Positions 30,947-39,594 of a stretch of 64,000 nt of DNA are shown here, one piece after another. Position numbers and translations under genes: made by a program. Below the pieces are notes generated by a model. The model made no database searches. It was not told the DNA's origin and saw nothing but the letters and a program-made list of their open reading frames with translations. This DNA is from VRUE01 sp963748075 (GTDB taxonomy: Bacteria; Actinomycetota; Thermoleophilia; Solirubrobacterales; 70-9): assembly GCA_963748075.1 (NCBI GenBank), contig CAVVHQ010000044.1, positions 1 to 64,000 of the forward strand, read 5' to 3'. Positions within the stretch are counted from its first letter, which is position 1. Every line of letters begins with the position of its first letter.

Positions 30947-31155
30947 CGTCTCCTTTCGTGGATTGTGACGATCAGGTCCGGCTCGTCAAGCGCGACCACC
31001 ACGCGCACCCGAACGCCCCGGATCTCCCCGGTGTATCGCGGCTTTCCCTCTCCGTCGCGATCGACTCGCATTGGACAAGCGATCACCCGTTCCGCGTCGG
31101 CGACACTCGCCCCCAGCTGCCGGGCCTGATTCTTGGCATGTCGCGTAAAGCGCAC
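30943..31155 (-). CDS. DUF4258-like protein, possible RelE-fold toxin
   Basis: A 70-residue basic protein: MRFTRHAKNQARQLGASVAD, then RVIACPMRVDRDGEGKPRYTGEIRGVRVRVVVA and a C-terminal IVTIHERRR. This matches the DUF4258 pattern, distantly related to the RelE/ParE fold, where RHA at the start and the final His/Arg region are typical. It overlaps the DUF2283 gene by four bases. Partner of a probable toxin-antitoxin or stress module. Confidence 0.7.
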   Translation of the reverse strand: MRFTRHAKNQARQLGASVADAERVIACPMRVDRDGEGKPRYTGEIRGVRVRVVVALDEPDLIVTIHERRR

Positions 31156-31193
31156 GCCATCTCAAGGTCGCGGCGCCGAAAACTCTCCCCCGC

Positions 31194-32237
31194 TCAGCGG
31201 CTCCAGTCGGGTTCGAAGGCGTTCTTGGCGAGGATCTTCTGGCGGCCGCCGCCGTAGGGGATGCGGACCACGTTGTGGCCCGGCTGCGGTTCGAAGCCGC
31301 CGGTGGAGCCGAGCACGAACTGGCCGTTCGCCGAGAGCGCGGTGCCGACGACGCCCTGCTCGGTCGCTTCGACCAGCGGGCGCTGGGCGCCGGTGCGGGC
31401 GTTGACCGTGACCGCGTAGGTCAGGTCCTGGCCCTCGAACTGGGCGAGCAGGCGGCGGCCGTTGGCCGACAGCGCGGTCGGGTAGAGGCCCTGCACCAGG
31501 GGGCCAACCTTCGTGTGGGTGAGGCGCCGCACGCTATGGCCCGCCGGGTTCATTAGGTACAGCTCGTTCTTCGGGCCGTAGCGCCGCTTCTTGGCGCCGA
31601 GCTGCTTGACGAAGACGATCTTGCCGTCCGGGCCCCAGAGCGGGTTCGTGGAACGGTGGTCCTTGGTGATCCGGGTTGGCGCGCCGCCGCTCACAGCGGC
31701 ACGGAAGACGTCGCTGCGCGGTGGGTACCTTTCGCTGCCCGACCTCGCGTAGACGAGCTGCCCACCTTCGGGCGCGAAGCTGAACCCGTAGAAGTGGCCC
31801 CTGGCGACGGTGCGCTGAGCGCCGCTCGCAACGTCGATCAACACGAGGCGGAGGCTGCCGATGCTCGGACCGCGCAAGGCTGCGATCGTCGTCGAGTCCG
31901 GCGACCAGGCGAGGTAGAAGGGTTCGCGCCAGCCGACCATCAACGTCCGCGGCGCCCCGCCGCCGGCCGACGCCACGAGCAGTTCTTCGCGCGTGCCCTT
32001 CGAGTTGCCCGAGCGCCGGAAGGCGACCTGCTGACCGTCCGGGGAGACGTGGGGGCTACCGCCGGAGGCGAGCCGGTGCGCGCCCTTGCCGTTGTCGGCG
32101 GCGACCCAGACCACCGGGTGCAGCGGCTTGCGGACAAACGTCAGGGTCGCCTCTGCGGTCGCGGGCGCGGTGATCGCCGCAAGCCCGACCACGACGGCAA
32201 GAGTCCATCTCCGCGGGAGCCTCACGCCGAGCATCAT
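31194..32237 (-). CDS. Exported TolB-like PD40 beta-propeller protein
   Basis: A 347-residue exported protein with a signal peptide (RWTLAVVVGLAAITAPATAEA) and WD40-like PD40 repeats: SPHVSPDGQQVAFRR, FYLAWSPDSTTIAAL, FSFAPEGGQLVYARSG, NPLWGPDGKIVFVK, YPTALSANGRRLLAQF and TALSANGQFVLGS. These build a beta-propeller, usually for protein-protein contact. No catalytic domain is present. The ATG pair at 32237/32234 is the best start, directly after the signal-peptide coding region; R3 copy 2 lies four bases upstream. It follows thrB on the same strand but is unlikely to be part of that pathway. Confidence 0.8.
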   Translation of the reverse strand: MMLGVRLPRRWTLAVVVGLAAITAPATAEATLTFVRKPLHPVVWVAADNGKGAHRLASGGSPHVSPDGQQVAFRRSGNSKGTREELLVASAGGGAPRTLMVGWREPFYLAWSPDSTTIAALRGPSIGSLRLVLIDVASGAQRTVARGHFYGFSFAPEGGQLVYARSGSERYPPRSDVFRAAVSGGAPTRITKDHRSTNPLWGPDGKIVFVKQLGAKKRRYGPKNELYLMNPAGHSVRRLTHTKVGPLVQGLYPTALSANGRRLLAQFEGQDLTYAVTVNARTGAQRPLVEATEQGVVGTALSANGQFVLGSTGGFEPQPGHNVVRIPYGGGRQKILAKNAFEPDWSR

Positions 32238-32240
32238 AGG

Positions 32241-32288
32241 ACGTGCCGGCGCCTTGAGGCCCATATGGGCATTGAATCGACGGCACGT
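32241..32288. repeat. R3 palindromic repeat, copy 2 (48 nt)
   Basis: Inverted copy of the repeat at 3724-3771, with 42 of 48 positions identical. The arms ACGTGCCG and CGGCACGT and the centre GCCCATATGGGC are conserved. It lies between thrB and the PD40 gene, immediately before the PD40 start codon, so it would be part of that gene's leader. Confidence 0.7.
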
Positions 32289-32301
32289 ACACGCCACGCC
32301 G

Positions 32302-33183
32302 TCAAAGCTCCGGCACGTCGGCGCCGTGGGGGGTGAAGGGCAGCCGACGCACCTCGGCCCAGCCGGCACAGCGGCGCTCCAGCTCCTCGCTGACCTTGCC
32401 GGCGTCCTGCCAGGTGGTCCAGACGAGAACCGTGGGGCCGGCGCCGGAGATCGTCGCCCCGAGCGCGCCCAGCTCCGAGGCGGCGTCGACCAACTCCATC
32501 GAGCGCGGGTAGAGATCGCGGCGGCGGGGCTGGTGGATCCGGTCGGCGAGCCCGCGGGCGATCAGGCCGAGGTCGGCGCGCTGCAGGCCGAGCACGAGCT
32601 GGGAGGCGGCGGCGAGGTTGGCGACCGCGTCGGATAGGGGGATGGCGTCGGGAATCGCTTCCCGCGCCCGCTCGGTCGAGACCTCCTCGGCCGGGATGGC
32701 GACCACGCCCTCGAGCCCGTCGGGCGGCTCGGAGCGGGCGGCGGTCGGGACGGCGGAGCCGTCGCGGCCGCAGATCACGAAGCCACCGTAGATCGCCGCG
32801 GCGACGTTGTCGGGGTGACCCTCCAGCTCCGTTGCCCGCGCCAGCATCTCCTCCCTGGACAGGGCCAGCTCGTAAAGGTGGTCGGCGGCGAAGAGGCCGG
32901 CGACGATCGCCGCCGCGCTGGAGCCGAGCCCGCGGGCGAGCGGGATCCCGCCCCCGAGCCGGAAGGCGATCCCGTCCGCCGGGTGGAGGCTCTCGAAGGC
33001 ACGCACGATCAGGTTGTCGCGCCCGGTCGGCACCGCCATCCCGCCCGGCTCGAGCGAGAACCGCCCCGTCTCCTCGACCTCCAGCTCGAGGAACATCGAC
33101 AGCGCCGCGGCCATCACGTCGTAGCCGGGCCCGAGGTTGGCCGAGGAGGCGGGAACGCGAACCAACCGGCGGCGTACGGTCAC
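32302..33183 (-). CDS. thrB: Homoserine kinase
   Basis: A 293-residue GHMP-family kinase that phosphorylates homoserine on the way to threonine. Motif 1 is VPASSANLGPGYD, the ATP-binding motif 2 is PLARGLGSSAAA, and motif 3 is GATISGAGPTVL. The GTG start overlaps the thrC stop by four bases (GTGA). It is the last gene of the lysA-hom-thrC-thrB operon. Confidence 0.95.
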   Translation of the reverse strand: MTVRRRLVRVPASSANLGPGYDVMAAALSMFLELEVEETGRFSLEPGGMAVPTGRDNLIVRAFESLHPADGIAFRLGGGIPLARGLGSSAAAIVAGLFAADHLYELALSREEMLARATELEGHPDNVAAAIYGGFVICGRDGSAVPTAARSEPPDGLEGVVAIPAEEVSTERAREAIPDAIPLSDAVANLAAASQLVLGLQRADLGLIARGLADRIHQPRRRDLYPRSMELVDAASELGALGATISGAGPTVLVWTTWQDAGKVSEELERRCAGWAEVRRLPFTPHGADVPEL

Positions 33184-34211
33184 GCGAACACCGCGCGCTC
33201 GACGGCGCTCAGGTCGTTCTCGCAGTTGACGACCGGCGGGGCTTTGGAGAGGGCGGTGTCGGGGTCCTTGAGGCCGTGGCCGGTGAGCACGCAGACGACC
33301 GACTCGGGCGGCGCGGCGCCCTCGGACCCGGGCAGGCCGTGGGCAAGCAGGCCGGCGACCGAGGCGGCCGAGGCCGGCTCGCAGAAGACCCCCTCGCCGG
33401 CGGCCAGCCAGCGGTAGGCGTCGAGGATCTGCTCGTCGGAGACCGCGGCGACGCGGCCCCGGGAGGCGGTGAAGGCGGCCATCGCCTCCTCCCAGCGGGC
33501 CGGGTTGCCGATCCGGATCGCCGAGGCGACCGTCTCCGGGTGGGCGACCGGGGCGCCCCGCACCAGCGGCGCCGCCCCCTCGGCCTGGAAGCCGTAGAGG
33601 ACCGGGGCCGTACCCAGCTCCTGGAATCCCTGCCAGTAGGCGGTCACGTTGCCGGCGTTGCCGACCGGGATCGCCAGCGCGCCGGGCGCCTCGCCGAGCT
33701 CGTCGACGACCTCGAAGGCCGCCGTCTTCTGGCCCTCGATCCGGTACTGGTTGACCGAGTTGACCAGCTCGATCGGGTGCCTCTCGGCCAGCTCGCGCAC
33801 CAATGTCAGCGCCTCGTCGAAATTGGCCTGCAGGGCGATCACCCGCGCCCCGTGCATCAGCGCCTGCGCCAGCTTGCCGATCGCGATCTTCCCCTCCGGG
33901 ACGATCACCGCGCCGCGCAGCCCGGCCCGGGCCGCGTAGGCGGCGGTGCTGGCCGCCGTGTTGCCGGTCGAGGCACAGATGATCGCCTCCGCCCCGCTCC
34001 CCTTCGCCCGCGACACCGCGACGGTCATCCCCCGGTCCTTGAACGACCCGGTCGGATTGGCCCCCTCGAACTTCAGGTAGGCCCGAACCCCCAGCCGCTC
34101 CGACAACCGCGGTGCCTCGATCAACGGAGTGGATCCCTCGTTGAGGGTGACTACGGGGTCGTCTGCCTCCAGCGGAAGCCGATCGCGGTACCGCTCGATC
34201 AGCGGCCTCAA
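33180..34211 (-). CDS. thrC: Threonine synthase
   Basis: A 343-residue PLP enzyme that converts phosphohomoserine to threonine. The PLP lysine is in NPTGSFKDRGM, with STGNTAAS for phosphate binding and IPVGNAGNVTAYWQGF further on. The TTG start at 34211 overlaps the hom stop and has GGAGGAG five bases before it; the longer open frame upstream is inside hom. It overlaps thrB by four bases. Confidence 0.95.
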   Translation of the reverse strand: MRPLIERYRDRLPLEADDPVVTLNEGSTPLIEAPRLSERLGVRAYLKFEGANPTGSFKDRGMTVAVSRAKGSGAEAIICASTGNTAASTAAYAARAGLRGAVIVPEGKIAIGKLAQALMHGARVIALQANFDEALTLVRELAERHPIELVNSVNQYRIEGQKTAAFEVVDELGEAPGALAIPVGNAGNVTAYWQGFQELGTAPVLYGFQAEGAAPLVRGAPVAHPETVASAIRIGNPARWEEAMAAFTASRGRVAAVSDEQILDAYRWLAAGEGVFCEPASAASVAGLLAHGLPGSEGAAPPESVVCVLTGHGLKDPDTALSKAPPVVNCENDLSAVERAVFA

Positions 34212-35431
34212 ACGAACTCCTCCTCGATGACGCGGATAAAGCGCGGCGCCGAGCGCAGCTCGCGCAGCGCGGCGATCTCCTCGACCGCGCTCGCGAAGCG
34301 CGACTCGAGGCACTCGTGGACGACCATCACCAGCCGCGCGTCGTCGCCGATCCCGCGCTGCACGACGCTCTTCACCGAGATCTCGTTCTCGCCCAGCACC
34401 CGGGCGATGTTGGCGAGCACGCCGGGTTCGTCCGCGACCTCGAGGTGCAGGTAGAACGACGAGCTGACGTCGGCGACCAGCGGCAACCGCTCGCGGGTCT
34501 CGTGGACCGGAACCTCGCCGGCGAGGATCGAGACGACGTCGCCGAGCACCGCCGCGGCGGTCTCGACCCCGCCGGCGCCGGGGCCGGACATCGTCACCTC
34601 GGTGATCGCCGGCGCCTCGACCATCACCGCGTTGAACGGCCCGCCGACCGGCGAGAGCGGGTGGCCGCCGTAGAGGAAGCAGGGGAAGACGCGGACGCTG
34701 ATCCCGCCGACGCGGCGCTCGGCGACGCCGAGCAGCTTCAGCGAGAGGCCGAGCTCCTTGGCGTAGGCGAGGTCGTCGGGCTTGACCTGCTCGATCCCCT
34801 CGAAGGCGACCTCGTCGAGGGTGACCGGAGTGTGGAACGCGAGCCGGGCGAGGATCGCCATCTTCGCCGCCGCGTCGGCGCCGTTGACGTCGTCGGTCGG
34901 ATCGGCCTCCGCGTAGCCCAGCTCCTGGGCGCGGGCGAGCACCTCCTCGTAAGCGGCGCCGGTCGCCGCCATCTCGGAGAGAATGAAGTTGGTGGTGCCG
35001 TTGACGATGCCGAAGACCTTGTCGATCTCCACTGCCCCGAAGCTCTCCTGGATGGTGCGGACGATCGGGATCACTCCCGCCACCGCCGCCTCGAAGCGCA
35101 GCTGCACGCCAGCCTCGCGGGCCACACCGAACAGCTCCTCGCCGTGCTGGGCGAGCAGCTGCTTGTTGGCGGTGACGACCGACCGCCCCGCCCGCAGCGC
35201 GTCGAGCACGTAGCTGCGCGCCGGGTCGGTGCCGCCGATCAGCTCGACGATCAGCTCCGACTGCTCGAGGATGACACCGAAGTCGCCCTCCGAGCGGGTC
35301 AGCGTCCCGGCCAGCTCCGGCCGCCGCCCGGTCGCCGCCTCGACCGCCCCGGCGCGCTCGGCGAGCAGCGCGGCAAAGGCGCCGCCGACCGTGCCGCGCC
35401 CCAGCAGTCCGATGCGGACGGGCTCAGGCAT
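34208..35431 (-). CDS. hom: Homoserine dehydrogenase with ACT domain
   Basis: A 407-residue enzyme reducing aspartate semialdehyde to homoserine. The N-terminal NAD(P)-binding fold has IGLLGRGTVGGAF, followed by VVTANKQLLA, the catalytic region GIVNGTTNFIL and EADPTDDVNGADAAAK. The C-terminal ACT domain (FYLHLEVADEPGVLANIARVL) is the usual site of feedback inhibition by threonine. The ATG at 35431 overlaps the end of lysA by eight bases. Confidence 0.96.
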   Translation of the reverse strand: MPEPVRIGLLGRGTVGGAFAALLAERAGAVEAATGRRPELAGTLTRSEGDFGVILEQSELIVELIGGTDPARSYVLDALRAGRSVVTANKQLLAQHGEELFGVAREAGVQLRFEAAVAGVIPIVRTIQESFGAVEIDKVFGIVNGTTNFILSEMAATGAAYEEVLARAQELGYAEADPTDDVNGADAAAKMAILARLAFHTPVTLDEVAFEGIEQVKPDDLAYAKELGLSLKLLGVAERRVGGISVRVFPCFLYGGHPLSPVGGPFNAVMVEAPAITEVTMSGPGAGGVETAAAVLGDVVSILAGEVPVHETRERLPLVADVSSSFYLHLEVADEPGVLANIARVLGENEISVKSVVQRGIGDDARLVMVVHECLESRFASAVEEIAALRELRSAPRFIRVIEEEFV

Positions 35432-36728
35432 CGCGGGCGGTGAGGTCCTCGTAGGTCTCGCGTCGCACCACGACGCGCGCCTCGCCGTCGCGGCAGAAGA
35501 CGACCGGTGGGCGCGGCACGCCGTTGTAGTTGCTGGCCGTCGCGTAGCCATAGGCGCCGGTCGCCGGGGTGACCAGCACGTCGCCGACCGCGGGGGCGGC
35601 GAGCATCGCGTCGCGGATCAGCACGTCGCCCGACTCGCAGTGCATGCCGGCGACCGTCGCCGGGGTGTCGGGGACGGCGCCCGCCCGGTCGGCGATCAGC
35701 GCTTCGTAGCGCGAGCCGTAGAGCATCGGCCGCAGGTTGTCCGACATTCCGCCGTCGACCGCGACGTAGGTGCGCACGCCGGGGATCTCCTTCACCGTGC
35801 CGACCCGGTAGGCGGTGACGGCGGCGTTGCCGACCAGCGAGCGTCCCGGCTCGACCAGGACCCGGACCCCCTCGCCGAACACCTCGGCGACGCCGCGCAC
35901 CTTGACGTCGACGTAGGCGTCGATCGAGGGCGGCTCGTCCTCGGCGGTGTAGGCGATGCCGAGCCCACCGCCGACGTTGACGGTCCGGCACCAGTCGCCG
36001 GCCAGCCCGCCGATCGCCTCGATCGCCAGCCGGTAGGGCTCCAGCTCGAAGATCTGCGAGCCGATGTGGGCGTGCAGGCCGACCAGCTCGAGCGCGTCGC
36101 TGGCCAGCACCCGCTCGATCGCCCGCGCGGCCAGGCCGTCCTCGAGGCCGAAGCCGAACTTCGAGTCGAGCTGGCCGGTCTGCACGTAGTCGTGGGTGGA
36201 GGGCTTGATCCCCGGGGTGACGCGGATCAGCACCGGCTGGGGCTCATCGAGCAGCCGCTCGCAGCGCTCGATCTCGTCGAAGGAGTCGAGGATCAGGTGG
36301 CCGACCCCGGCTCGCGATGCGAAGAGGATCTCCTCGTCGCTCTTGTTGTTGCCGTGCATGTGGATCCGCGCAGGGTCGAAGCCGGCGCGCAGCGCCATGT
36401 GCAGCTCGCCGCCCGAGGCGACATCGACCGAGAGCCCCTCCTCGGCGAACAGCCGGTAGGCGGCGGTGCAGGGGAACGCCTTGCTGGCGAACAGCACCTC
36501 GAAGTCGTCGGTGCGCCGCTCGAACGCCTCGCGGTAGGCGCGCGCCCGGCCGCGCATGTCGTCTTCCGCGTAGAGGTAGGCGGGGGTTCCCAGCTCGGCG
36601 GCCAGCTCGACCACGTCGCAGCCGCCTATCTCGAGCCGTCCCAGCTCGTTGACGCGGCTACCGGCCGGGAAGACCGCTGAGCCCGCGATCGGGTCGGCGA
36701 CCGCACCCGCCTGTCCGCGCTCCGTCAT
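35424..36728 (-). CDS. lysA: Diaminopimelate decarboxylase
   Basis: A 434-residue PLP-dependent decarboxylase that makes lysine from meso-diaminopimelate. The PLP lysine lies in VLFASKAFPC, with HGNNKSDEE, GLHAHIGSQI, GGGLGIAY and VEPGRS around the barrel, and MHCESGDVL with the active-site cysteine near the C terminus. It is the first gene of the overlapping lysA-hom-thrC-thrB operon, an order known from other actinobacteria. Confidence 0.96.
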   Translation of the reverse strand: MTERGQAGAVADPIAGSAVFPAGSRVNELGRLEIGGCDVVELAAELGTPAYLYAEDDMRGRARAYREAFERRTDDFEVLFASKAFPCTAAYRLFAEEGLSVDVASGGELHMALRAGFDPARIHMHGNNKSDEEILFASRAGVGHLILDSFDEIERCERLLDEPQPVLIRVTPGIKPSTHDYVQTGQLDSKFGFGLEDGLAARAIERVLASDALELVGLHAHIGSQIFELEPYRLAIEAIGGLAGDWCRTVNVGGGLGIAYTAEDEPPSIDAYVDVKVRGVAEVFGEGVRVLVEPGRSLVGNAAVTAYRVGTVKEIPGVRTYVAVDGGMSDNLRPMLYGSRYEALIADRAGAVPDTPATVAGMHCESGDVLIRDAMLAAPAVGDVLVTPATGAYGYATASNYNGVPRPPVVFCRDGEARVVVRRETYEDLTARDA

Positions 36729-36798
36729 CGGACCGCATTGTGACTGGAAATCCGCGGGCCACGGTCACTGGCCGCCGCCGAGCAAGCCGCCGACCGCT

Positions 36799-37995
36799 CT
36801 ACAGGTAGCCCATCGGGTCGGTGGACGCGCCGTCGACCCGCACCTCGAAATGGACGTGCGGGCCGAAGCAGTGCCCGGTGCAGTCGCTGTAGCCGATCAC
36901 CTGGCCCTGGGAGACCCCCTGCCCGGGAGAGACGGCGAACGACGCCTGGTGCGCGTAGCAGGTCGAGAGCCCGCCGCCGTGCTCGATGCAGGTGAAGTTG
37001 CCGTAGCCACCGCTGCTCGCCTCCGACTCGGTGAAGATCACCGTGCCCGCCGCGGCGGCGCGGATCGGCGTGCCGCTCGGCACCGCGATGTCGATCCCCT
37101 CGTGGAACTCGCCGCCGCCGAAGCGGGGCCCGAAGCCGGAGACGACCGGCCCGTCGACCGGCCAGATCAGGCCGCTGCCGTTGCCCCCGCGGATCGGACC
37201 GGCGGGGAGCGGGGCCGATCCCGTCCCTGCCAGCCTCGCGGCGAGCTTGGCCTGGATCGAGGCGACGTCGCCGTCCAGGTTCTGCTCGGTCTCTTCGATC
37301 TTCGTCAGCGCCCGCTCGCGACCGCGGCGCGCCGCGACCAGCTGGGCCTGGCGGCTCTGGACGGCCGCCCTGGCGCTCGCCAGGGCCTGCTCTTCGGCGG
37401 CGATCGCGTCGCGGGCGGATTCGATCCTGTCCTTGGCGGCGCGCAGCCGGGCGACGGTGCGCTTCACCTGGTCGCGCAGCTCGCGCACCCGGCTGACCAC
37501 CGCTTCGTCGAGCCCGTGGATGCGGTTCAGGTACTCGGTTCGATTGACCAGCTCCTCGTAGCCGCCGGCCTCGACGATCACGCTGAGCAGGTCGGGGGTG
37601 CCGGCCTCGTACATCGCCACCAGCCGCTCGCGGAGCGCCACCAGCGCCCGCTTGAGCCGCGCCCTGACCACCGCCAGGTGCTTCCTGGCGACGTCGAGCT
37701 CGGCGACCGCGCGGTTCAGCTCGGCCTGCTTGGCTCGCAGCCGAGCCCGCACCGCCACCTCGCGCGAGCGCAGCGCCGCCACCTCGCCGGTCAGCCGTTC
37801 GATCCGCTCGCGGTAGCGCGAGATCGTCGTGGTCAGCACGCCCTTGCGTTGCCGAACCTTCGAGAGCTTCGCTTCCTTCGCGTCGAGCTTCGACTGGAGA
37901 TCCTTGGCCGGCGCCACGGCGCTGCAAAGCAGCAGCACGACGAGCGCCGCCACGGCAGCGAGCAGAGCCGCCGGGGCACGGCGAGTCTCAAGCAT
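36799..37995 (-). CDS. Exported M23 peptidase with coiled coil
   Basis: A 398-residue exported protein. After a signal peptide (LLAAVAALVVLLLCSAVAPA), a long coiled coil spans about residues 30-250, then a LytM/M23 metallopeptidase domain. The zinc-binding parts are HEGIDIAVPSG and HVHFEVR, with GNFTCIEHGGGLSTCYAHQ between them. Proteins of this type (EnvC/RipA-like) cut peptidoglycan cross-links or activate amidases at division. The ATG at 37995 is chosen as the start of the signal peptide. All catalytic residues are present, so it is probably an active hydrolase. Confidence 0.9.
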   Translation of the reverse strand: MLETRRAPAALLAAVAALVVLLLCSAVAPAKDLQSKLDAKEAKLSKVRQRKGVLTTTISRYRERIERLTGEVAALRSREVAVRARLRAKQAELNRAVAELDVARKHLAVVRARLKRALVALRERLVAMYEAGTPDLLSVIVEAGGYEELVNRTEYLNRIHGLDEAVVSRVRELRDQVKRTVARLRAAKDRIESARDAIAAEEQALASARAAVQSRQAQLVAARRGRERALTKIEETEQNLDGDVASIQAKLAARLAGTGSAPLPAGPIRGGNGSGLIWPVDGPVVSGFGPRFGGGEFHEGIDIAVPSGTPIRAAAAGTVIFTESEASSGGYGNFTCIEHGGGLSTCYAHQASFAVSPGQGVSQGQVIGYSDCTGHCFGPHVHFEVRVDGASTDPMGYL

Positions 37996-38065
37996 GGCGA
38001 TGCAGGCTAGCGATGCTTCGGTGCGGTCACGAAACAACATCCAGATGCTGCAACCCCGCTTGCGA

Positions 38066-38226
38066 AGGCCACCCCCGGCTTTGCCTGGAAGGTCGCCTCC
38101 GATCAAAGCAGCGACGCGGCGGGCTGAGGCTCCGATTCAGCCGACTGGGACTTTTACCCCCGTTATTGGGGGTCAAAGTCCCAGTCGAGCGCACGGCGAT
38201 CGGGTTGGAGCCAACCCGGTACGCAC
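38066..38226 (+). repeat. R2 repeat, copy 1 (161 nt)
   Basis: A 161-nt sequence that recurs inverted at 60503-60663 with only a few differences. The core hairpin pairs 38143-38161 with 38168-38186 (18 of 19 positions) around a six-base loop. Compared with the other copy, one C-G pair of the stem is replaced by T-A, so pairing is kept. The right end holds GGGTTGG/CCAACCC, and its last base is the first base of the stop codon of the acyl-CoA dehydrogenase gene. It fills most of the space before the M23 gene. Confidence 0.85.
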
Positions 38227-39491
38227 TACGCAGCTACCGGCTCCGGCTTCTCCTTGGTCGCCTCCGCAGCCACTTCGGCGGCGTACCCGAGCCGCTCGCC
38301 GTATTCGCGCGCCTGCATGCGGGAGATCACCATCCGCTGGATCTCCGCCGTTCCCTCGAACAGCTGGTAGATCTTCGCGTCGCGGAAGAACTTCTCCAGC
38401 GGCGACTCGGTGCTCCAGGCGTCGGGGCCGACCAGCTCCATCAGCGTCGTCGTCGCCCACATCGTCACGTCGCCGGCCTTCAGCTTCGACATCGAGCCCT
38501 GGCCGCCGCGCATCGGGATGCCGTTGCGCCCCATCCAGGCGGCGCGCTGGACCAGCAGCCGCGCCGCCTCGATCTCGGTCGCGACATCGGCGAGCGTCTG
38601 CTGGATGCGCTGCGTCTGCAACAGCGGCGTGCCGCCCTCGGAGCGGCCGTCGAGGTACTCGAGGGTCCACTCGTAGGCGGCCTGCGCGATGCCGAGCGCC
38701 GAGGCGCCGACGATCGGCCTGGTGATCTCGAAGGTGGCGAGCGCATCGGCGCCGCGCGACTTCTTGCCTTCTCGGCCGCGCTGCAGCTTGCGCTCCAGCT
38801 TCTCCTCGCCGCCGAGCAGGTTCTCGGCCGGGACGCGGCAGTCCTCGAGGATCACCTCAGCGGTGTGGGAGGCACGGATGCCCAGCTTCGACTCCTTCTT
38901 GCCCTGACCGAGGCCCGGCGTCCCCTTGGGGATCACGAAGGACGCCTGGCCGCGGGTGCCCAGGGCCGGGTCGACGGTGGCGACGACGACGTGGACGTCG
39001 GCGATGCCGCCGTTGGTGATGAAGACCTTGGTCCCGTTCAGCACCCACTCGTCGCCGTCGCGCTTCGCGGTCGTCTTCAGGCTCTTCACGTCGGAGCCCG
39101 CCTGCGGCTCGGTGACCGCGTAGGCGCCGAGCTTGACCTCGTCGCCGGTCCCGAAGCACTCGGGGACCCAGCGGGCGATCTGCTCGGGGGTGCCGGAGGA
39201 CGCGACCCCGGCGGCGGCCAGGCCGGAGCCGCTGATCGCCAGGGCGATGCCGGCGCAGCCCCAGTGGAACTCTTCGGCGGAGATCACCTGCATCTGGCCA
39301 TCGGCATCGCTGGCCGAGCGCTGGATCGCCTCGAGCCCCTGGAAGCCCTGCACCCGCGCCTCTCTTATTACTTCCCAGGGGGTGCTCTCCTCTGCGTCGT
39401 GCTTGCGCGCCGCCGGGCGGATCACGTCGCGGGCGAAGGCCCGGCAACTGTCCTTGAACTCCTGCTGCTCCTCGTTTAGCGCGAAATCCAT
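38226..39491 (-). CDS. Acyl-CoA dehydrogenase
   Basis: A 421-residue FAD enzyme of the acyl-CoA dehydrogenase family that introduces the 2,3 double bond in acyl-CoA thioesters. The family signatures AYAVTEPQAGSDVKSL and YQLFEGTAEIQRMVISR are present; the Glu of LFEGTAEIQ is at the usual place of catalysis or close to it. The ATG at 39491 is followed by a full N-terminal domain. A TetR-type palindrome is 28 bases upstream, shared with the thiolase locus at 52.6 kb, so it probably responds to the same acyl-CoA signal. Confidence 0.93.
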   Translation of the reverse strand: MDFALNEEQQEFKDSCRAFARDVIRPAARKHDAEESTPWEVIREARVQGFQGLEAIQRSASDADGQMQVISAEEFHWGCAGIALAISGSGLAAAGVASSGTPEQIARWVPECFGTGDEVKLGAYAVTEPQAGSDVKSLKTTAKRDGDEWVLNGTKVFITNGGIADVHVVVATVDPALGTRGQASFVIPKGTPGLGQGKKESKLGIRASHTAEVILEDCRVPAENLLGGEEKLERKLQRGREGKKSRGADALATFEITRPIVGASALGIAQAAYEWTLEYLDGRSEGGTPLLQTQRIQQTLADVATEIEAARLLVQRAAWMGRNGIPMRGGQGSMSKLKAGDVTMWATTTLMELVGPDAWSTESPLEKFFRDAKIYQLFEGTAEIQRMVISRMQAREYGERLGYAAEVAAEATKEKPEPVAA

Positions 39492-39519
39492 GCGACCCCC
39501 TTGCGACGACGCCTTCGTT

Positions 39520-39541
39520 GATTGACTGGTCAGTCAACCAG
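39520..39541. promoter_or_regulatory. TetR-type operator upstream of acyl-CoA dehydrogenase
   Basis: GATTGACTGGTCAGTCAACC is built of TTGACTG and CAGTCAA around GT. The 22-bp site differs by one base from 52606-52627, between the thiolase and 3-hydroxyacyl-CoA dehydrogenase genes. Palindromes of this type control fatty-acid genes through TetR-family repressors in actinobacteria. No such repressor is in the window. Confidence 0.75.
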
Positions 39542-39594
39542 TCCTCCACAGCTTAGCTGACCGACCAGCCAGGACTGCGCGGTAGCTTTTCCAC

